Positions 3,698 through 5,658 of a stretch of DNA of 5,658 nt are shown one piece after another (positions within the stretch are counted from its first letter, which is position 1; the number at the start of each line of letters is the position of its first letter). The notes beneath the pieces were generated by a model that made no database searches, had not been told where the DNA came from, and saw only the letters and a list, made by a program, of their open reading frames with translations. The translations under genes were made by a program, and so were the position numbers. This stretch comes from DATDVC01 sp036517695. GTDB lineage: Bacteria > Patescibacteriota > Minisyncoccia > Phycocordibacterales > WO2-35-19. Location of the stretch: contig DATDVC010000048.1 in assembly GCA_036517695.1 (NCBI GenBank), positions 1-5,658 of the forward strand, read 5' to 3'.

Positions 3698-5095
3698 CTA
3701 AAATCCTTCAAGTGGATCGATCATGGTGAGTTGGATATTTTCGGCCTTTGCTATCACTTGGTCGCCATAGAAGACGTTGGCCGGTTTGCGACCGGGAGAA
3801 CAGGCGGCGCCGGAGTAGTATCTGCAAGCAGCGTTGCGTTCCGCCGTATAACCGCCGTTTGCCGCTCCTAGATCAGCCATATAAACTGCTGTAGCCAGTA
3901 TGGAATGTTCTGGGTTCCAAGGATTTACGCTATCGGCGCTCATGCCGAGAGTGGTCCCAAGTCTGTTTTTAAATAGTTCCCACGTTGAAGGTATAAATTG
4001 CGAGGGGCCCATACCTCCACCATAGCCACGGCTTGTTGTCCATTTTGTGCCTGGCGGACAAGATACAGGTGTCATCTTCCAGTCTTTGCCGAGTCTCTCT
4101 GTTATGCTTTTGAACGGCACTGTGTCTCGAGGGGCTTTCATAACTTTCTCAAAAAGCGTCCCAGTGTTTTTGCCGGCGCCGTCACCCGTGTCGATATTGT
4201 TTACCAGGCAGGATCCTTGGTTTTTGCCTAGGTCCGATTCTTGCGTCAATATGGCGAGTATCAAAGCGGGCCTAACTCCGGTTTTTTGGGAAGCCGCAGT
4301 CGCGTATTTGAGTGCATCACCAAATGGAATGCCTTCCGTATCTCTCAAAGCGAAGAGAGCCGCTCGTATTTGTGCCGCCTTTTTTTGCTTATCGGCTATT
4401 ACCTGGGAATATGTTTTTTCTTGCGTTTTGTTTATATTTATCAGCCGCTGTTTCTCGGCTTCATCAAGCTCTACCCTCTTTTTTTGGGATTCTATCTCCG
4501 CTTTTTTATCAGCTTCGGCCGTTCTTTTATTGTTCAAAACTTTTTTTTCTTCCTCGGTTTTCCCCTGAAGCGCTCTTATTTCTTTAAACTGCTCTTCAAG
4601 TGACCTGTTGATCGATGCATAAGAATCCATATCAATGAAAAACTCCGAAAGATTTTTATTGGAAAACATTACCTCGACAAGAGAGTATGAATCGAGTTCG
4701 TTGTATTGTCTCAAAATCGCCGCGATAGACTCTTTGCCACGATTTATCTTTTCTTCCAATTCAGCTATGGTCTTGTTTTTCAGTCCTATATCTCTAGTGA
4801 GCTGTTCTATTTGGACTTGTCTCTGGCGTATAAAAGCTTTAGCTTCATTTATTTTTGCCTGCAGAATGGAAGCGTCTCTCTCTAAAGACGCGGTCCCTTT
4901 TTTGCTAGTGTTCAAAACCGATTCCCATTGGGCGATCTCCTTTTCTGTGGCTTCAAGTTCTGCACGCCATTTGGCTTCCTGTTCTTGAATTTGTTGCTCG
5001 GTCATTTGCTGAGCTTCAGCAACATTAAAAATTGAAAATTGGAAATTGAAAATTAGAACAACAACAAAAATAAAACTGTATTTAGGATAACCCAT
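3698..5095 (-). CDS. Secreted coiled-coil protein with lytic-transglycosylase domain
   Basis: This 465-residue protein probably acts outside the membrane on peptidoglycan. Residues 1-28 look like a signal peptide ending in an AxA site (A26-E27-A28). Residues 30-250 are almost pure heptad-like, E/K/Q-rich coiled coil, recalling the regulatory coiled coils of EnvC, PcsB and CwlO, though no amidase or NlpC domain follows. Residues 258-440 look like a soluble lytic transglycosylase fold (SLT/MltB-like): ALILAILTQESDLG with candidate catalytic E286, then GGGMGPSQFIPSTWELF at 360-375 and NPWNPEHSILATAVYMA at 391-407. Four cysteines (296, 346, 424, 432) lie only in this domain and could form two disulfides. 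It starts 20 bases after the bL25 stop. Enzyme class is well supported; a division-site partner such as FtsEX is speculation. Confidence 0.88.
   Translation of the reverse strand: MGYPKYSFIFVVVLIFNFQFSIFNVAEAQQMTEQQIQEQEAKWRAELEATEKEIAQWESVLNTSKKGTASLERDASILQAKINEAKAFIRQRQVQIEQLTRDIGLKNKTIAELEEKINRGKESIAAILRQYNELDSYSLVEVMFSNKNLSEFFIDMDSYASINRSLEEQFKEIRALQGKTEEEKKVLNNKRTAEADKKAEIESQKKRVELDEAEKQRLININKTQEKTYSQVIADKQKKAAQIRAALFALRDTEGIPFGDALKYATAASQKTGVRPALILAILTQESDLGKNQGSCLVNNIDTGDGAGKNTGTLFEKVMKAPRDTVPFKSITERLGKDWKMTPVSCPPGTKWTTSRGYGGGMGPSQFIPSTWELFKNRLGTTLGMSADSVNPWNPEHSILATAVYMADLGAANGGYTAERNAACRYYSGAACSPGRKPANVFYGDQVIAKAENIQLTMIDPLEGF
5024..5058. repeat. AATTGAAAATT simple repeat inside the signal-peptide coding region
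   Basis: Reading on the plus strand, AATTGAAAATT units recur about three times with single-base changes (5029-5055). On the coding strand this gives the ATTTTCAATTTTC pattern that encodes residues IFNFQFSIFN of the signal peptide. Repeats of this kind are common between genes in CPR and Bacteroidota genomes. Here it forms part of a protein's hydrophobic leader. Confidence 0.55.
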
Positions 5096-5103
5096 ACAGC
5101 TCT

Positions 5104-5109
5104 ATTATA
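5104..5109 (-). promoter_or_regulatory. Candidate -10 box for the transglycosylase gene
   Basis: A perfect TATAAT lies in the 20-base gap after the bL25 stop, and 8 bases separate it from the ATG. GAGACA, 18 bases upstream and inside the bL25 tail, is a 4-of-6 match to TTGACA. If real, transcription would start at or next to the start codon, giving a leaderless mRNA. The gene could equally be read through from rplY. Confidence 0.35.
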
Positions 5110-5115
5110 GCAAAA

Positions 5116-5658
5116 CTACTCTGTTTTTGTCTCTCCCTCCCCCTCTTCTTCCTTCTTTCCTTTCTTTTCAACCTCAATTTGACTTAAGTCTACTGGGGCG
5201 GTTTCCTCCTCTTTTTCTTCTTTGGCTTCAGAGACAAGCGCAACCACGTCCTCCGGATTTTGCAGAAGTTCTACGCCGGCTTCTAGTTTGATATCTTTGG
5301 CCAATATCTGGCTTTCAAAGTTGACCAGAGAACCGATATCAACCTTTATTTCGTGAGGCAAGTTTTTGGGTTCTGCTCTGACTTCTATCTCATGCATAAC
5401 TTTGACCAGAACACCGCCAAGCTCTTTTACCGCAGGCGCTGTGCCTTCAAATTCTATCGGAATAGCTATCTCAACCTTATGACCTTTTTCGAATACATAA
5501 AAATCGGTGTGGATGGGCTCATTTTTGACCGGGTCTAGTTGGACGTCCTTAATCAGGGCCTCAAGATCTCCATCAGGAGTTTGAAGTTTGATGACGCTAG
5601 ATTCGCCCGCGTTTTTCCATGCTTTTATAAAATCAGCTTTCTTTATTTGAATCGGAGT
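5116..5658 (-). CDS. rplY: Ribosomal protein bL25 (CTC/TL5 type), 5' end outside the window
   Basis: The frame is open from the window edge to the TAG at 5116, giving 180 residues without the true start. bL25 binds 5S rRNA in the central protuberance of the 50S subunit. The visible part begins TPIQIKKADFIKAW and contains the family signatures DVQLDPVKNEPIHTDFY (50-66) and PIEFEGTAPAVKELGGVL (81-98). The two-domain CTC/TL5 C-terminal region follows, with HEIEVRAEPKNLPHEIKVDIGSL. By comparison with the family about 35-40 N-terminal residues are missing. An internal ATG at 5397 is not the start, because conserved sequence runs through it. The last 40 or so residues are a low-complexity, E/K-rich tail, a frequent extension of CTC-type proteins. 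Confidence 0.95.
   Translation of the reverse strand, partial: TPIQIKKADFIKAWKNAGESSVIKLQTPDGDLEALIKDVQLDPVKNEPIHTDFYVFEKGHKVEIAIPIEFEGTAPAVKELGGVLVKVMHEIEVRAEPKNLPHEIKVDIGSLVNFESQILAKDIKLEAGVELLQNPEDVVALVSEAKEEKEEETAPVDLSQIEVEKKGKKEEEGEGETKTE

Noticed and set aside
4047..4568. 173-residue plus-strand open frame opposite the transglycosylase gene
   Set aside because: It is antisense to conserved coiled-coil and SLT motifs. The serine and phenylalanine richness is what reversed E/K-rich coiled-coil codons produce.
5116..5397. A separate 93-residue gene starting at the internal ATG
   Set aside because: The same frame continues upstream to the window edge with clear bL25 signatures, so this ATG is internal methionine.

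Overview
The window looks like chromosomal DNA from a small-genome bacterium of the Candidate Phyla Radiation (Patescibacteria), most likely Parcubacteria-like. The signs are a compact block of translation genes, a short Thermus-length EF-Ts, a shortened RF1, a stand-alone small GIY-YIG protein, a coiled-coil plus lytic-transglycosylase wall enzyme, and many short palindromic repeats between genes. The assignment rests on gene style and is an inference. All genes read on the minus strand and use ordinary stop codons. TGA ends prfA, so this is not one of the lineages that read UGA as glycine, and an RF2 should exist elsewhere.

In transcription order (from high to low coordinates) the layout is as follows. 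First comes the 3' part of a bL25 (rplY/ctc) gene cut by the window edge (5658-5116). Then a secreted coiled-coil/lytic transglycosylase (5095-3698). A roughly 105-bp MITE-like palindromic element fills most of the next intergenic gap (3680-3576). After a TATAAT box comes the translation operon: rpmE (bL31), prfA (RF1), rpsB (uS2), tsf (EF-Ts), and a one-helix membrane protein of unknown function. An AACGAAT-type inverted repeat lies between rpmE and prfA and touches the prfA start codon.

The most unusual part is 205-586. An intact tRNA-Thr(UGU) gene with encoded CCA is preceded by a small GIY-YIG endonuclease-like gene. That gene is preceded in turn by a second copy of only the first 26 nucleotides of the same tRNA. 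The GIY-YIG gene therefore sits between two direct repeats of the tRNA 5' end, as if an element had entered the tRNA gene and rebuilt the intact tRNA downstream of itself. The leftover 5' fragment has been cut cleanly by a 38-bp GC-rich palindrome, and the GIY-YIG stop codon shares its last base with tRNA nucleotide 1.

The first 204 bases carry no credible gene but hold four consecutive perfect hairpins, one of them flanked by 6-bp direct repeats. No start codon in the window has a clear Shine-Dalgarno sequence. Everything here comes from reading the sequence; no database search or folding program was run.
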